From Trichoplax sp. H2 (taxonomy: Eukaryota; Placozoa; Uniplacotomia; Trichoplacea), in the NCBI GenBank assembly GCA_003344405.1, contig NOWV01000029.1, positions 310,001-374,000 of the forward strand: a stretch of 64,000 nucleotides of DNA. Reading direction: 5' to 3'. How positions within the stretch are numbered: position 1 is the stretch's first letter; each line of letters opens with the position of its first letter. Below, piece by piece: positions 25,701-38,798 of the stretch. The translations under genes and the position numbers were made by a program. The notes beneath the pieces are model-generated. The model was not told the DNA's origin and ran no database searches. It was given only the letters and a program-made list of their open reading frames with translations.

Positions 25701-27798
25701 CTACCAGACGTTAAAATGTCATTAAATTAGAGCTTTACTACAGCTGCTTTTTAGCCTACATGCGGCATTCGATGCTAAACATTGACTACTAGGGGCTAAA
25801 ATGTCATTAAATTAGAGCTTTACTACGCCTATTTTTTAGTCTATATGCAGTACTCTATTTTAATGCAGTGTTACAGATACATTCATTTTTTATCGGTGAA
25901 TTCTTCATTAAAACAATAATTTCCGTTTTAGTTTCTAAGTATTGTAATGCCTTCCAGACAATATATTCTATTTCAACATTATTGAAATATCTACTACATT
26001 TCATCGGTGAATTCTTAACTATACAAAAATGATCTTTTTAATTTTCTGAAATATTCCTATATTTTCTAGACAATAGCTTTATTTAAACACTCCTGATATA
26101 TACTATATTTTGTCGGTAAAATATTTTGATTATTCAATAATTTCCTTTCTAATCTGAATATTCCTGTTTTTAATCTCATGCTCTATTTCAATATTACAGA
26201 TATATTTACATTATATTTTATCACTAATCCTAGATTCTCCAATAATTCTTTTCTAATTCCTGTTTTCCAGTCAACATACCGGCACCCATGTTAATATCAC
26301 GGACATAATCATTTTGTCAGCAACTTAATTGTAGAAGCAATTCCTTCCCCATCTCTGAATATTTCTATCTTTTAGTCTACACAATCTATTTCAATACTGT
26401 TATAGATATACACTATCTACTGTACTATATTTTATTAGCAATTCTTAATTGTGTAGTAATTTTTTTCTGACCTCTGAATACCCCTATTCTCTAGTCGGCT
26501 TCATTTTGATATAACGAATGCATCCATTTTGTCGGTCAGTCCCTGATTATGCAATAATTTACTTTCTACCTTCTGTATTAGTTGCTTCATACCCAGTAAC
26601 ATAAGACTAAAATTTTCCACTAAGTCTTTTATTCCTCATTGAGTCTCAATTTAGCATGATATTTATTATGCTAAAAGATTTCTATAAAATTAGCTAGACA
26701 GATGTTATAAAAACATTGAATTCCGTCACATTTGTCAGTGAGATGTTTATCCCGATCTGTTAGAACATCAATCAATTTGATATCCTTCAGCTGTGTACAG
26801 TAGAATAGTTAGAGCTATAACTGCGATAAATCTAGATCATGTCACAACAAGTTTGGGCTCGATAGGATAGATTTATTCCGACTAACTCTCTGTACTCGTT
26901 TCTTGTACTGTAAACTTTGTCTACTCATTTGATGTATTAAGGATAGTAGAATAAAACGAATTTTTTGATAAATTGATATGAAAATACTACTACTACTACT
27001 ACTACTACTAGGAAACCGGAATGATCAAGAATCCAAATGGTTAGACGACATACTTAGTTCTGGGCTAATAGAGGAAAATATGTAATTTGGCTAGCTCTCT
27101 CATGGTGTTGTAAACCTATTATTGATTTTTTTATACAACTCTCGAACAACAATCAACTGGATAGAAATGATGCAATATCTTCAATGTCATTCATTGAAAG
27201 AGGCAAACGGTTATAAAAAAAAAGCGCAATAGAAGTGGACTTGACAAGAAATTGTCAATGGATTTTACAGCATTTGATTAATCAGTAATAAATTAACCTT
27301 ACCGATACAAAATGCGGCTAATAGTTTCATGACCGATGGAGGCGGTGAGCAACCGGGGAAGAATGGCTGCGTTGTATATTCGGCAAAGGCCATTGCAATT
27401 GCAGATGCTGTCGATGGCTTAATAATAATAATGGATGTCCACGCGAAGAGAAATGCCGGTAATTCACCAATGCCTTTCAAAATATAAGCATATTCAGCAC
27501 CGGACATGTTAATCATTGTGCCTAATTCGACATAGCTGATGGAGCCACCTAAAGCAATCAAACCACAACCAGTCCAAACCAATAAAGTTAAACCAATCGA
27601 GCCGCAACCTAGCAAGACACCTTTCGGCGATATAAATATTCCTGAACCAATCATAGTACCAATGATTAAAGTAATTCCGCTAATCAAGTTGACTTGTCGC
27701 TTGAGCTTTAGTCCCTCTTGCTGTGGCTTTTGATTTAATGATGCCTTCCTGCCGTGAACTTCTACGCCAGGTCCAATTTCTTTAAATTCAGTCGCCAT
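19779..27798 (-). CDS. SLC7 light-chain amino-acid transporter, LAT type (copy A)
   Basis: Nine minus-strand exons: 27798-27303, 21794-21669, 21431-21332, 21251-21207, 21018-20895, 20817-20714, 20577-20481, 20390-20241 and 20045-19779. They join in frame to 503 codons (502 residues). The N terminus has the APC-family motif [15 protein letters not shown] in helix 1 (residues 47-61). Later blocks are [45 protein letters not shown] and LTPMPAIIF, all landmarks of heteromeric amino-acid transporter light chains. Cys150 in FPGC before helix 4 matches the cysteine that forms the disulfide with an SLC3 heavy chain. Twelve membrane helices are expected. The substrate (large neutral or cationic amino acids) cannot be fixed from sequence. 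Intron 1 is 5.5 kb and holds repeats; the others are short. Copy B lies 5.3 kb upstream on the same strand with matching intron positions and phases. The last exon contains a 39-nt GT...AG segment (19867-19829) discussed under findings. Confidence 0.9.
25713..25880. repeat. 85-bp tandem duplication in SLC7 copy A intron 1
   Basis: The string 'aaaatgtcattaaattagag' followed by 'ctttactac' occurs at 25713 and again at 25798. The downstream halves are also similar ('ttttttag(c/t)cta(c/t)atgc', then 'ttcgatgc' or 'ctattttaatgc'). Confidence 0.8.
25850..26600. repeat. Diverged tandem array, unit roughly 110-130 bp
   Basis: A mosaic of recurring words, in order 'ctgaatattcct', 'ctatttcaatatta', 'gatatatt...catt', 'ttatcggtgaattctt' and 'caataatttcctttct', repeats about six times with many substitutions and indels. 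It lies wholly within the first intron of SLC7 copy A. The period is irregular, so copy limits are approximate. Confidence 0.6.
26985..27010. repeat. TAC trinucleotide microsatellite
   Basis: Nearly nine uninterrupted TAC units lie in the first intron of SLC7 copy A, about 290 bp from the donor of exon 1. Confidence 0.9.
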
Positions 27799-30700
27799 AG
27801 TCGTAATCTAGACCGATCATAATGGATGGTTAGAAATAGCTGTTATTATCTAATTTAGAAATGGTTTATTTCCAGCTTGGATTTTATTTGCCTATTATTC
27901 TTTCTATCTTATTATGGACTTGTCCAACTTAAAAATGGACAATACTAAATCATTGACTATCATAAATTAACAGTACTATATCAATTTAGAATAAATTCAC
28001 GGAGAAATAATCTTTAAGCTGTAATCCATCATTGATATGCTATTACACAAGTTAAAAGCAGGATTAAAGTTGATCAACTTTATGGAAAATATTTAAAAAC
28101 GTGTTCATCAAACAAGGCTATAGCTGTCAGTCTCTTTGCCGATAGTATGGATAAAATTATAAATAGAAAGGAGATCCATCATATTAAATCTATTCCTCGT
28201 TGCTTTTCTACATCAATCTTTACAAGATATAAAATAATGTTTTATCAATTTTTTTATAAAAATTTAAACTTAGAGATAGGGAAATAGCGAGTAAGTTGTC
28301 AAAGAAGAGAGTATACCTTAGAATTGTCTTGGTAGCTTCCAAATAAAAATTTCTACTCGTAATAATTTTTCTTTTCTTCTTAGTTAATATCAAGCCAAGA
28401 ATAAGTCCAACGACTTTGAAATCATCTAAGATTTTTCATCAGCTAAATTAAAAGAAAATCCAATCTACGTATAAATGGCCGCAAAAAGGAATTCGATTGA
28501 CCAATACACTGTATTCACCAATCTCTAATTTTTTTTCTTCCCCTCAAGATCGTCTACGTCTATGAAATGACAACTGGAATTTTCTTTTAATTTCTTATTA
28601 TAATAGTCCATATCCAATATGAAATATCGCAAATCATTTATTGTTCTCAGATAGAAAAGATTGCATAGTTTAAAATGGATGAATACTCAAGATAATGCCT
28701 TACAATCATAGCAATTCATTCTCATTAATTAAAAATTTTTTTTTGTCTTTCGAGTATTATTTTTAGCCATCTTGGCCCTGTTGAAAACAATACTATACGA
28801 GGCAATCATTGAAAGAAATGATACAATCGCATTGGAAGGAATCGTATTTATTGATTTTGATGATGAATTAAACAATAGTAAAATACAAATACTTCAATAA
28901 GAGTAAATTAAACTCATCAATCAATAAATGGACAGAAGCAAGTTTCTTCATGAGTGTAGAATATAGCTTGAGTAGCGATGCAATAGTATCGAAAAAGTAT
29001 TATTCATTTTTTACTACAGTCACTCGATCTTTATAAATATTCATAGAGATTGAATCCAACTTGATTATTTTCATGTGTGAAACAGCTGGATTGATAGAGT
29101 AAAGGAATTTTTTTTTCCATATTTTTCCTCTCCGCCCTCTTCCGTGGGCAGCATGCGAAGATTTATAGCTTTACAGAAATCGAAAGAAGCCCCAAAATGG
29201 ATCTAAATTCATTTCTATACCACTTAAAAGATTAACGAAGTAAAATTCCAACTTTTAATCCCTCATCTTATAATGAAAATCAAATAATATATAAAGCAGA
29301 GGATAAAAAAATAAGTTATGTATCAACAGCAGGAGATTAATTAGCTCTTTTACTACAAAAGAATGTGTTCCGATAATACCGTAACTTATCCGTTTAAAGC
29401 AATCATCATCATAACCAATCAAGTTATTATGATATATGATCGCTCTATAGAGTGGTCAATGCTTCATTTTTTTATCTTGTTCTACAAGTTAAATTAGCTC
29501 TAGGAAATAATATCTTCCAAAAAGATCGATCGGGTAGGCTTGATATCGTAAGTCTACGAGTAGTTTATTGCGTAATAAGTAATAGATTGAAGATAAATTA
29601 TCTTCCTTTCGTAATCATGACCTCTACAGCAGCAATGTAGTATCCTTAGTGAATAAATATTAATTCAAGGTGTCAAAGCCACTGTCTTCATAAAACAATA
29701 CTTGGAAATATTAGAATTATTCACAAGGTCAACATAGTTATTTCAAAATTAACCAGATGTTGACTATTTAGAAAATTATTGTTCCGTCTACCCTATTCAT
29801 TGTGCTCTACCATGGAGTCAAGTTGACATGGATAAGATTGATCTATCATCACTAAAACAATAATTTTAAATCACATTACTCGATGTAAAGCTGTAATATA
29901 GTATTTATGACGGCTAAAATAGGATTAATAATGAAAGAATAGTGGCAAAGGATTGCAATTGACATAACTCTTTTTCGCATATACTATAATGACAATGACG
30001 ATACTACGTGTACACTATATACCCTTACTCCATGTACGAAGTTAAAATTTACTACACGAATAGAATACACCGATCTTGATATTTTAAAGATTACTAACAA
30101 ATAAATAATATCGACGATGAATAGTAAAGATTTTACTTTATATCATGTCGATAGCTTGAGAGTAATCATAATAGTAACTGGAAGAGTATCATCCTTAAGA
30201 CAATCCTATTTCCGTACGTCACTATTACAGTATCGTGGTAGAGAAACATGACATTACTCCATCCCTGTAGCGATTTAGTTCATATTATATAACAGCTATG
30301 ACAGGCAGAATGCGATAAATACTTTTAAGATAGTAATCCTAATAAATAGCAGCAAGAGTGTGTGTACTTGATACAGCTTAACCCATTTACTGTTTAGCTC
30401 ACATACTGTAATCTAATAGGAGTGATGAGTACATGGGGTGATAGTTATAGTAAATAGTAACCAGAGTGATATTTGATATAACCTACTCCGCTTACTGTTT
30501 AATTTTTGCTCATATAGTCTAACAGGAATGGTATGTAAACTATATTTAATAATACTTATAGTAAGTAATAACCAGAATGATATATATTTGATACAGATTA
30601 TTCCGTTGACTCTTTAATTTTAGCTCATATAATCTAAATGGAATGGCAAATAGAATATATCGGTATTTATTAATAGTCATAGTAAATAGTAACCAAAGTG

Positions 30701-33150
30701 ATATTTGATACAATTTAATCCATTTAATATAGCGTTTTAAAATTCATGAAATCTAGCATGAAGGATAGAATATATTTAATAATAGTCTAGTTAATAGAAA
30801 TCAGAGTGAGGTTTGATACAACTTAATCCGTTTACGATGTAATTTAAGCTCATACAATTTAGCAGGAATAATAATAAGTAAAATATATAATAAATACGTA
30901 GTAACTATAGTAATTATAGTTACCAGAATCTGCCAGAATGATACTTGATACAACTTACTCCGTTTACTATTTCATTCTAATTCATATGATTTAGCAGGAA
31001 TAGTAAGTAGAAATTTGCCAGTATTTAATAATAGTTACTGCAGATAGTAAGCAGAATATGGTTGATACAATTTACTTCATTTACTGTTTCATTTTAGCTC
31101 TTATAATTGAGCAGAAAGAATAAGTGGAATGAACCAGTATTTAATGATAGTTATGGTAAATAGTAACCATATCAATGTTTGACATAAGAAATTCCCTTTA
31201 TCCTATCCTTGTGATTCATCTAATCTAATGGAATGATAGCTAGCTAGAACGCGTTCATTAATTGTTGCAATAAATAGTAGCAAGAGTAAAGTAACATAAC
31301 TTATCCCATTTACTGCAGTGTTTTAGCCTACATTATTATGGCACATCGTGGTAAGTAGAATATGATCAATAATTAATTATATAGTAATAATCGTAGTAAG
31401 TAAAAAGAATAGTGGCAATGGATGCAAATCTTTTCCTGATATCGTAATCGAAATCGCGCTGCTAACTTACTTTAAGGTTTAATGTATCAACGACGATATT
31501 ACTGCGGGTGCGTTTTTTACAAAAATTGCAATGGATTTGATTCCTGTCCTTGTTGACGACATAATGAAATTATCGAATATAATAAACCGATCTGATGATC
31601 GATGCCGTATGTAAAGAACTGCATCGTTTCACACTAACGATAAAAGTTTATTACAGCTACCTCAATTTATAAATTGATCGTTTCATCTTGCGGCATTAAG
31701 TAAAACTACGCATACACGAATAGATTGCTACAATCCAGTCTTGAATTACCCACCAATATCAATGAAACTTTCCTACAGAATTGGTTTAAGGTTGGTTAGC
31801 TTAGCCTATTTATTGTATAGTATAACACTTTCCTACTTTTCAGCAATATTTACCTAGCGTGCAAATCTAGCATTGTACTTACGTATAATACAGTATGCGC
31901 GCATTTATTAAATGTTCAACCTTACAAAATACGAATTTAGCAAGCAAGAGCATTGCCAACACCTCTAGCTCAAATCTATTAATTATTGTCAAATTGTACA
32001 GTACTATACAACATAGTAATAATCCGATGACCCTTCTGTAACCAATTTTCTTCTACTCTATTCGTAAATTTTGGACCATAGACTGTCCATTTAATTATAA
32101 CTGGTCTTATTGTAACAGGCAGAACAATGTCTATCTCGTCACATGTTTATGAGCTAAAAAAGCTAATTTTACCAAACCGATGATATTATATTGATAATAA
32201 TTACTTTTACGTTAAATTGCTTGAAAATTGGTTAAATTACCCAATATAAATAATGTCATCCAAATCACCAAAAATCCAAATCTTACTTTACCAAACTTGA
32301 TCTCACAAACCATTCATCGAGATAAAAACAATCGACAATGATGTTACGCTAAATAGCAACAGTAGTAAATACTATTTTCACAATCATTTTATATTAGAGA
32401 TATATTAATATTGCAAGAATCAGTAAGGTTAAGAGAGGTTATACATGGTCGCCTACGATCTACAGCTTTCCGAGCACATAAATAAAGATAATCTTAATCA
32501 GAAAGAATACGACACATTCGAAATTTAAATTAAGACGCAATCATCTCTTCATATGCTCATCAAACTTTATAGTATCGTTGGAAAATAACATGTTTTCTAA
32601 ACTCTTATCTATAGTACTTCTTGGACATTTTACTAGCTCGATGATGAGGTCTTGCTTATAATTCGACGAAGCATTAACAAAACATCCGCTCAAACAGATA
32701 CCTTAATATTAACAAATACAATTAACATATTGGGTAACATTACCGGCAAGAATATGCGTTAGGAATATTAGTATACATATCGATATTAATGTAACGATTA
32801 ATGACTATTAAAGTTTGAAATTAGATTACTAACAGCTACCGAGGTCAACCATGCATTCAAGTGATTTATAATATACCATAATATGAATTATTAGGTGATT
32901 AAAGTTAATTAGATAATAGAGTGATTACTTGGAATGCTTAGCTATTGTAATTACTATTATCAGAGCACAGTCTTTGCCAAAAAAAAAAAACATTCCATTA
33001 AAAATACTACGGCAATCAAGAATAAAATAACGATTGCTGCAAATTCTCCTTTTCAAAAACTTCAAAAGGCACAAAGTATCGTCCCAGTTATATACAATAA
33101 ATGCTTTCAGATGTCGTAATTGATATAAACATCACTTTAAATAGATCACA
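27799..33150. other. Spacer between the two SLC7 paralogues
   Basis: This interval must contain the promoter of copy A and the 3' end of copy B. I see no independent gene: the ORFs at 29452-29640 and 32934-33119 are short and unsupported. A diverged tandem array occupies about 30.3-31.4 kb. Confidence 0.55.
30330..31440. repeat. Diverged tandem array, unit about 110-120 bp, some nine copies
   Basis: The core 'agtaaatagtaaccagagtg' followed by 'atatttgatacaactta', 'ccgtttactgttt', 'agctcatataatcta' and 'aggaatgg' recurs at about 30459, 30570, 30691, 30801, 30921, 31050, 31165 and 31280. A looser copy sits at about 30345. Spacing is fairly constant while the copies have diverged, which suggests an old array. 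Confidence 0.8.
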
Positions 33151-36100
33151 TTAAAATGCCTCTTCGGTGTTGGTGTGATCCATAACTTCTACACTGGTTT
33201 CAGTTTCACCAAGGAGGCATAATCGTTGGAAGTACAACGTTGCACTTTCTACATTATTACAGAAAGTACTACTTTAGTACAATCATAATCATTTATACTA
33301 TTTAATAATTACTTTTATTATAACAAAAAATTCATTATAGAATACACGTACCAGTAGCATCTATTATAAACTGAGGTGCATAGTATCCTTTGATAAAAAC
33401 GAAGTACAACGGGATTCCAACAGCAATAAATGCAGCAGCAATTAACGAGTCAGTTGGAGCTTGAACGATAGGAGCAATAACCAAGTAAGCAGAGATTAGA
33501 ACCATCAAGATTGGGATAATAATCCAAACCTAAAAAATTATATACAATATTTAATGGATATGATGAATTCATTTTAAAATTCTAGAAGTTGTTACAAAAT
33601 GCGCACTTTGAAGGGTCGATGAAGGTCTGGTTGTTTCCATCTTAGTAATAATAAAGTTATGAAAGTTGCTCCATAAAATAGCCATGCAGCAAAACTGAAA
33701 TAATTGATTAGGGTTTCAAAGTCGCTTGGAATCAGGAACAAGATCGCAACGAAACACTAAATGGGAAATAAAAATTGACGTTGAATTGACAAAAATAAAA
33801 AAAAGAATCCTTTTGAAAAATAAAGGCTGTAATAAAATGAACGATTTGTGTCGAGCATTTACCTGGAAGATCATTGCAGGCATAGGAGTAAGTCTAGTTC
33901 TATGAATCATAGACATCAATCTTGGTAAATGACCCTCTCTAGCAGCCACAAAGTTCAGTCTATTACGAAAAATTGATACAAAAATGAATATTAGTACTAA
34001 AATACACTTGCACCCCCAACGTTAGTAAAAATATATATAAACCCTTTCTTTTACCTGCAACCACCGAAAGCACTACCGTTACAGGCACCAAAGGTAGAAA
34101 ATGCGACAAACATGGGAACCAACCATGGTACATTTCCAATAACACGGGCAGCAACAGTCTAAAGAAAGATGTATCTATTATTAATATTCTACGTCATATT
34201 TATAGCAGCTACTATAATTCTTATTAAGAAATTCATACCGAGGCAACGGCTGCAGAATCTAAAATATCTTGTCTTGTAAGAACGGTGAAGTAACAAATAT
34301 TAACTAGGATATAAATAACGGTAACCAATGGTATGCCGATTAAAATAGCTCTAGGCAAGTTCCTAAAGGAAAATAATCATTTTTTAATATCATAATATTA
34401 TAACAAAGACACTAAAAGAAAGGGACTACTGCATACTTTTCTGGCTTCTTAACTTCTTCGGTAGCGAAATTCAGGTTATTCCTATAAAGATAGAATAAAA
34501 TATTTAATTTCAAGAACGGTTTATAATTATGATACGATGAGTAGATTCTTACCATCCATCATATGCCCATAAACCTTGATAAAAAGCTAGTGCAACCACA
34601 CCAACGTTAGTTTCAGAGCCTTCCCAACTGTTGGCATAGTTTTTAGTATTTCCTTCAAAAAAAGGCACTTCTATCAACAACATTCAACGTATCGCAATAA
34701 AGCTACTAGAGGTTACAGTACGATATCTATAAAGATTTGTTGTAAATAATAGAGGTCCATAGTGTATTTGTTTATCGTTCATTTACGGTATCGGATTACA
34801 TAACAATTTAACAAGTGGATTGCTACTTACTATTGGCATACAAGATGCAAATAACATCAATTTAATTTAATAAGAAGCTTACCTCGTGCAAGTTCAGCAA
34901 TACCAATGATAACTAATCCGAATACTGCAATAAGTTTAGCAGCCGTAAAGATATCCTGCAATTTAGTAGCCCATCTAACACTGTAACAGTTAACGCCTAG
35001 GATAATTGCTAAATTTCCGAATAGAAAAATAAGGAAAATAGAGATTAATAATTTTCAAATAACAGTCTGTAAAAGACTTCTTATCAGAATTCATTTAAAT
35101 ATCAATGACGGAAGCAATTGTAAAAGTCAGTAATTAATTCATTTCCTGTCTACACACATGTAAAAGCGATAAAACTATGGTGAAAAGGCAACGCATACAT
35201 ATTTCTGTGCCAAGATAGAGATCGGTCTCTGTTGAGACCAGACCATCAAGACAAGACCTCTCACTGTCGATAGAATATATGATGGTGAATTTAAATTTTG
35301 CCAATGTAGGATTTTTTTATTACTTTTTATACAAAGTAATTTCATTTATTAATAACTTGATCAATTGAATAAGAGCAAGCATTTGTTTTTGTTTCCATTC
35401 TATTATGCATGTCTTTCTATATTGCCGACATCTCATCTTGCATTATTAACTACCGATAGCAATATATGACAGATGTGAAAGTTGAGTGGAAATTATTTCT
35501 AATCAAACTACACGTAGTCTACATCGAATTTTTTTATTGATGGCGACGATATTAATCCTACCATTATATAAAGTCAGCTAACACATCACTTAATATGAAT
35601 AGTCGTATCCGCTTATGGTCGTTGCCATGAGCGCGTGTTTCAACACTACATCCAATCTGTGATTCCGTTCACTTGTGAAATACTAGTGAATGATTTGAAT
35701 GTCTTAACTGCCTTCCAAGTGTTGTTTAAGTGAAAGATAAATAGTCATTTTGTATTCACAGTGAATGTCTTCAAAGCTACACAAGAGTATCCGTAGTTGA
35801 TCGGAAAACTGTCATGGAAGCAAATAGAAGAACAGTAAAAGTTTTTCATGATCCATTCTATCCAAACCCACGGTAAAAATGGATCACGTAGCGTCACTTT
35901 TTTTTTCAACTCTACCTGTAGCCTAGTGATCTACTGTAGAAGTATTTTCTGGTCACTATTTGTACTTTCAACAATCTGTAACTGACTGTGATTCTTCGAA
36001 GTGCGCTAATAACCCAAAAGTTCAGTTGCAAGAATCAAAACGAGATTGCTATCCATGTAATTTGCAACATATTTAGTGATCATCTACATTGTATCAACAT

Positions 36101-38798
36101 GGCCATTTCCTTCAAGTGTCTAAGTGCTTCCTTATCAGCACTCTTCCAATCACATGGTTCAATACCATGTCCAAAACCATTGCAATGTCCTAGTGTTATT
36201 GTATGTCAAGTAGGCAGGCGTCAAGCTTCGTGTATGGATGACTGCTAGAGCCATTTTTTTCCACCACCCTACCCTGCCCTGCCTGATTGTTCATAAAAAA
36301 TTCATTGCCTATCTCTATTTCTTTCCACTCGTTTCCCATTGAGTAAGCTATCGATCTTGCACTCGATTATCATTCAACATTTAACGATGAAACCATCTGA
36401 TATGGAAAACTACTGTCCACCTGGCTGGCTTGCCGTCAGTCTCAAGCAAGCCTATTTGGAGTTTGATTTTTTTGAAAAGAGGGATAAGATAACACCAAGA
36501 CTCCTTGATGACTGCTATCTAGACTACCAGTTATCAGGAGAAAATGGATGCGAAAAGGAAGAGATAATCATGACTGTTTATTTGTCAACGCCATAACGAC
36601 AGGCGGTTACTGTAGCCACTTATGATCATTGAAAACATGAGGCAACGCCGTACAATGCGGTACCATACTAGGGATATGCGTCCATACACCACTATTCAAA
36701 CTAGTTCGTTTTATCAAGATGAATGGAATGCATGATGCAATACTGGTCTGTCCTCGACGGCGTCCATCCGTATATGCTTTGTACATGTACGCCGATATAG
36801 TATAACAGTGTTGTTTTCTGCCTATCATCATGACTGCATGCAATACACTCGACCAACTACTAAAATCATTCTCCCATTAGATCTTCCTTTTTCCAATCCA
36901 TATTAATATTGCTTACTACCATGACCAAATAGAGCCATTGACAGAAGAAATATGCGATGTTGTAGCTGGAGAAATGTTATTGTTTAACTAATAGCAGCAT
37001 AGTAGAGTACCATTAGTTTACTCATAAAACTACCGTGGTATAAACAATGTATTCATTAATTAAGGTTTCAAAAAAAAAAATGCATGCCAACTATCAATAT
37101 CCTAGTACAGGGAAGCATAACTACAATAGTGAAAAAGGTCAACTCCACTGTTCATGTTGAAATTGGATATTCTTTACTTTTCCAGCTTGCCTTAAAGCAT
37201 TTCCCAAAACAAAATCCCGCCTAGGGCGTAATTGGCATCGGTCATTAAAATTACAACAAGATCCAATTGGATCTATGACGATTGCAATCTTCTCACCATC
37301 TCTTCTGAATTCGACAGTAAAATGCATCGATGCTTAACAATAAATCACATAGGCTACACGTTAACAAGGCACTTTTCTTTCTCAGTAACCTTTCAACTAA
37401 ACACTACAAATAAAAAGCAATTTCATCCATCTACAGAAGCGTATGACGAAATGGACTCATTTCAATCGTGTTATTTTCCCTCTTCAACAGCGACCGTAAA
37501 GTACAATTATTAATTAAATATAACCACAGATGAGCAAAATTGGAATTCAATCAACACCCAAATGCTTTTATAATCATCATTTTACGACGTTGCGGCCATA
37601 CACGATTGTTTCAACCTCGACAGTATCCATCCACAACATTTCATACGCACTATAGTAAGGTGTAGTAAACTACATCTCGAATGCGTGTTGATACTCTCAT
37701 CCGATAGTATCATAATATAAACAAAAAATGCACCAACGCCGCTCCATACAGTACTGCTAGTCAGCCAATCGATTCTATGTGTAAATACGCTACGATATAT
37801 TCATGATCAACATAGGAACCCATGCCGAATGGATGCTTTCCTCATCAATTTAGTATGCTACAATAACAGCTTACACGTAGGATTAACTTGATACCTCGAA
37901 CAGATATTGAACTATTGTAGTTTTCAACGTCCTTACAGCAAAATACTGTCTACTGCATAAGCATACCTTACGGCACATTGAGGCGTGCTCGCGCACTGGA
38001 TTTAAGGCAAGTCTATCGTATTTAGTCAAGTTTCATCTAGGTCATGGAATTATTTTTCCATGACCATGGTGAAAGGTAGTATCATCAATCGGCATCGCGT
38101 GTGAAAATATTTTTCGATGTACAAGTTACAAATAATCCTGTTTTGTAGACAGTCGTAATTACAGTATCAAAATTGGGATTGGTTAGTCTATTGCCTTTGT
38201 TGTATTGAAGCCATTAATAGTAAATCTTTATTTTAATGGAAGGGGGGTATGAGTAGAAATAAAAGAAGAATAAGTGGACTGCAACTTCATGTTGCCTTAA
38301 CTTACCGATACAAAAGACAGCTAACAATTTCATAATTGGTGCAGGAGGCGTGCAGCCAGGGAAGAAAGGTTGAGTAGCGTATTCAGCGAAGGCTACAGCG
38401 ATAGCCGCTACTGACGATGGCTTGAGGATGATGACGGACGTCCAAGCGAAAAGAAATGCAGGTAATTCGCCCATCCCTTTAAGGATATAAGCGTATTCTG
38501 CTCCTGACATGCGGATAGAAGTACCTAATTCGACATAGGAAATAGATCCACCGAGAGCGATGAGACCGCAACCAGCCCATACAAGCAGAGTTAAGCCAAT
38601 GGATCCAGAACCGAGTAGAACACCTTTCGGTGAAATGAAGATTCCTGATCCGATCATAGTACCAATGATAAGCGTGATACCACTGATCAGACCGACTTCT
38701 CTTTTGAGCTTTAGTCCTCCTCCTTCTCCATCTTTCTTCTCTTTGGTGGGTTCACGAATTTCTACCCCAGGTCCAATTTCTTTAAATTCTTCTGCCAT
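33151..38798 (-). CDS. SLC7 light-chain amino-acid transporter, LAT type (copy B)
   Basis: Eleven minus-strand exons were expected by homology; ten are found: 38798-38306, 35008-34883, 34652-34553, 34481-34437, 34362-34239, 34158-34055, 33959-33863, 33756-33607, 33529-33352 and 33248-33151. They close in frame to 505 codons (504 residues). Exons 2-8 have exactly the same lengths as in copy A (126, 100, 45, 124, 104, 97 and 150), so the pair arose by duplication of the whole gene. The APC motif [28 protein letters not shown] and the heavy-chain-pairing cysteine in FPGC (residue 149) are all present. Copy B has a separate last exon encoding a 31-residue acidic tail that ends TEEAF, absent from copy A. 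The N terminus has a charged [10 protein letters not shown] insert. The role inferred is plasma-membrane amino-acid exchange as a heterodimer with an SLC3 glycoprotein; the heavy chain is not in this window. My 'expected eleven' is only a guess from other animals; the ten-exon frame is complete. Confidence 0.91.
35009..38305. other. First intron of SLC7 copy B, with unexplained open frames
   Basis: The part from about 35.6 to 37.7 kb is less AT-rich than neighbouring introns and holds ORFs on both strands (35988-36248 and 36339-36596 on +, 36607-36843 and 37139-37327 on -, 37232-37513 on +). None has recognisable similarity, flanking splice sites that join them, or a transposon signature that I can name. 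They may be chance frames in GC-richer DNA or decayed mobile-element sequence. I do not call genes here. Confidence 0.45.

Larger units (their letters stand above)
21795..27302. other. Large first intron of SLC7 copy A
   Basis: This 5.5-kb intron has no convincing coding exon on either strand. Its outer part is plain AT-rich sequence. The stretch from about 25.7 to 26.6 kb is repetitive and is listed separately, and a TAC microsatellite sits at 26985-27010. Near 23624 and 23674 there is a 14-bp inverted repeat (taaactaaaatcta) with a 36-nt spacer. Confidence 0.6.

Noticed and set aside
36150-36190. tRNA B-box-like 'ggttcaatacc'
   Set aside because: No matching A box, acceptor stem or anticodon arm could be built around it; no other tRNA-like element was found in the window.
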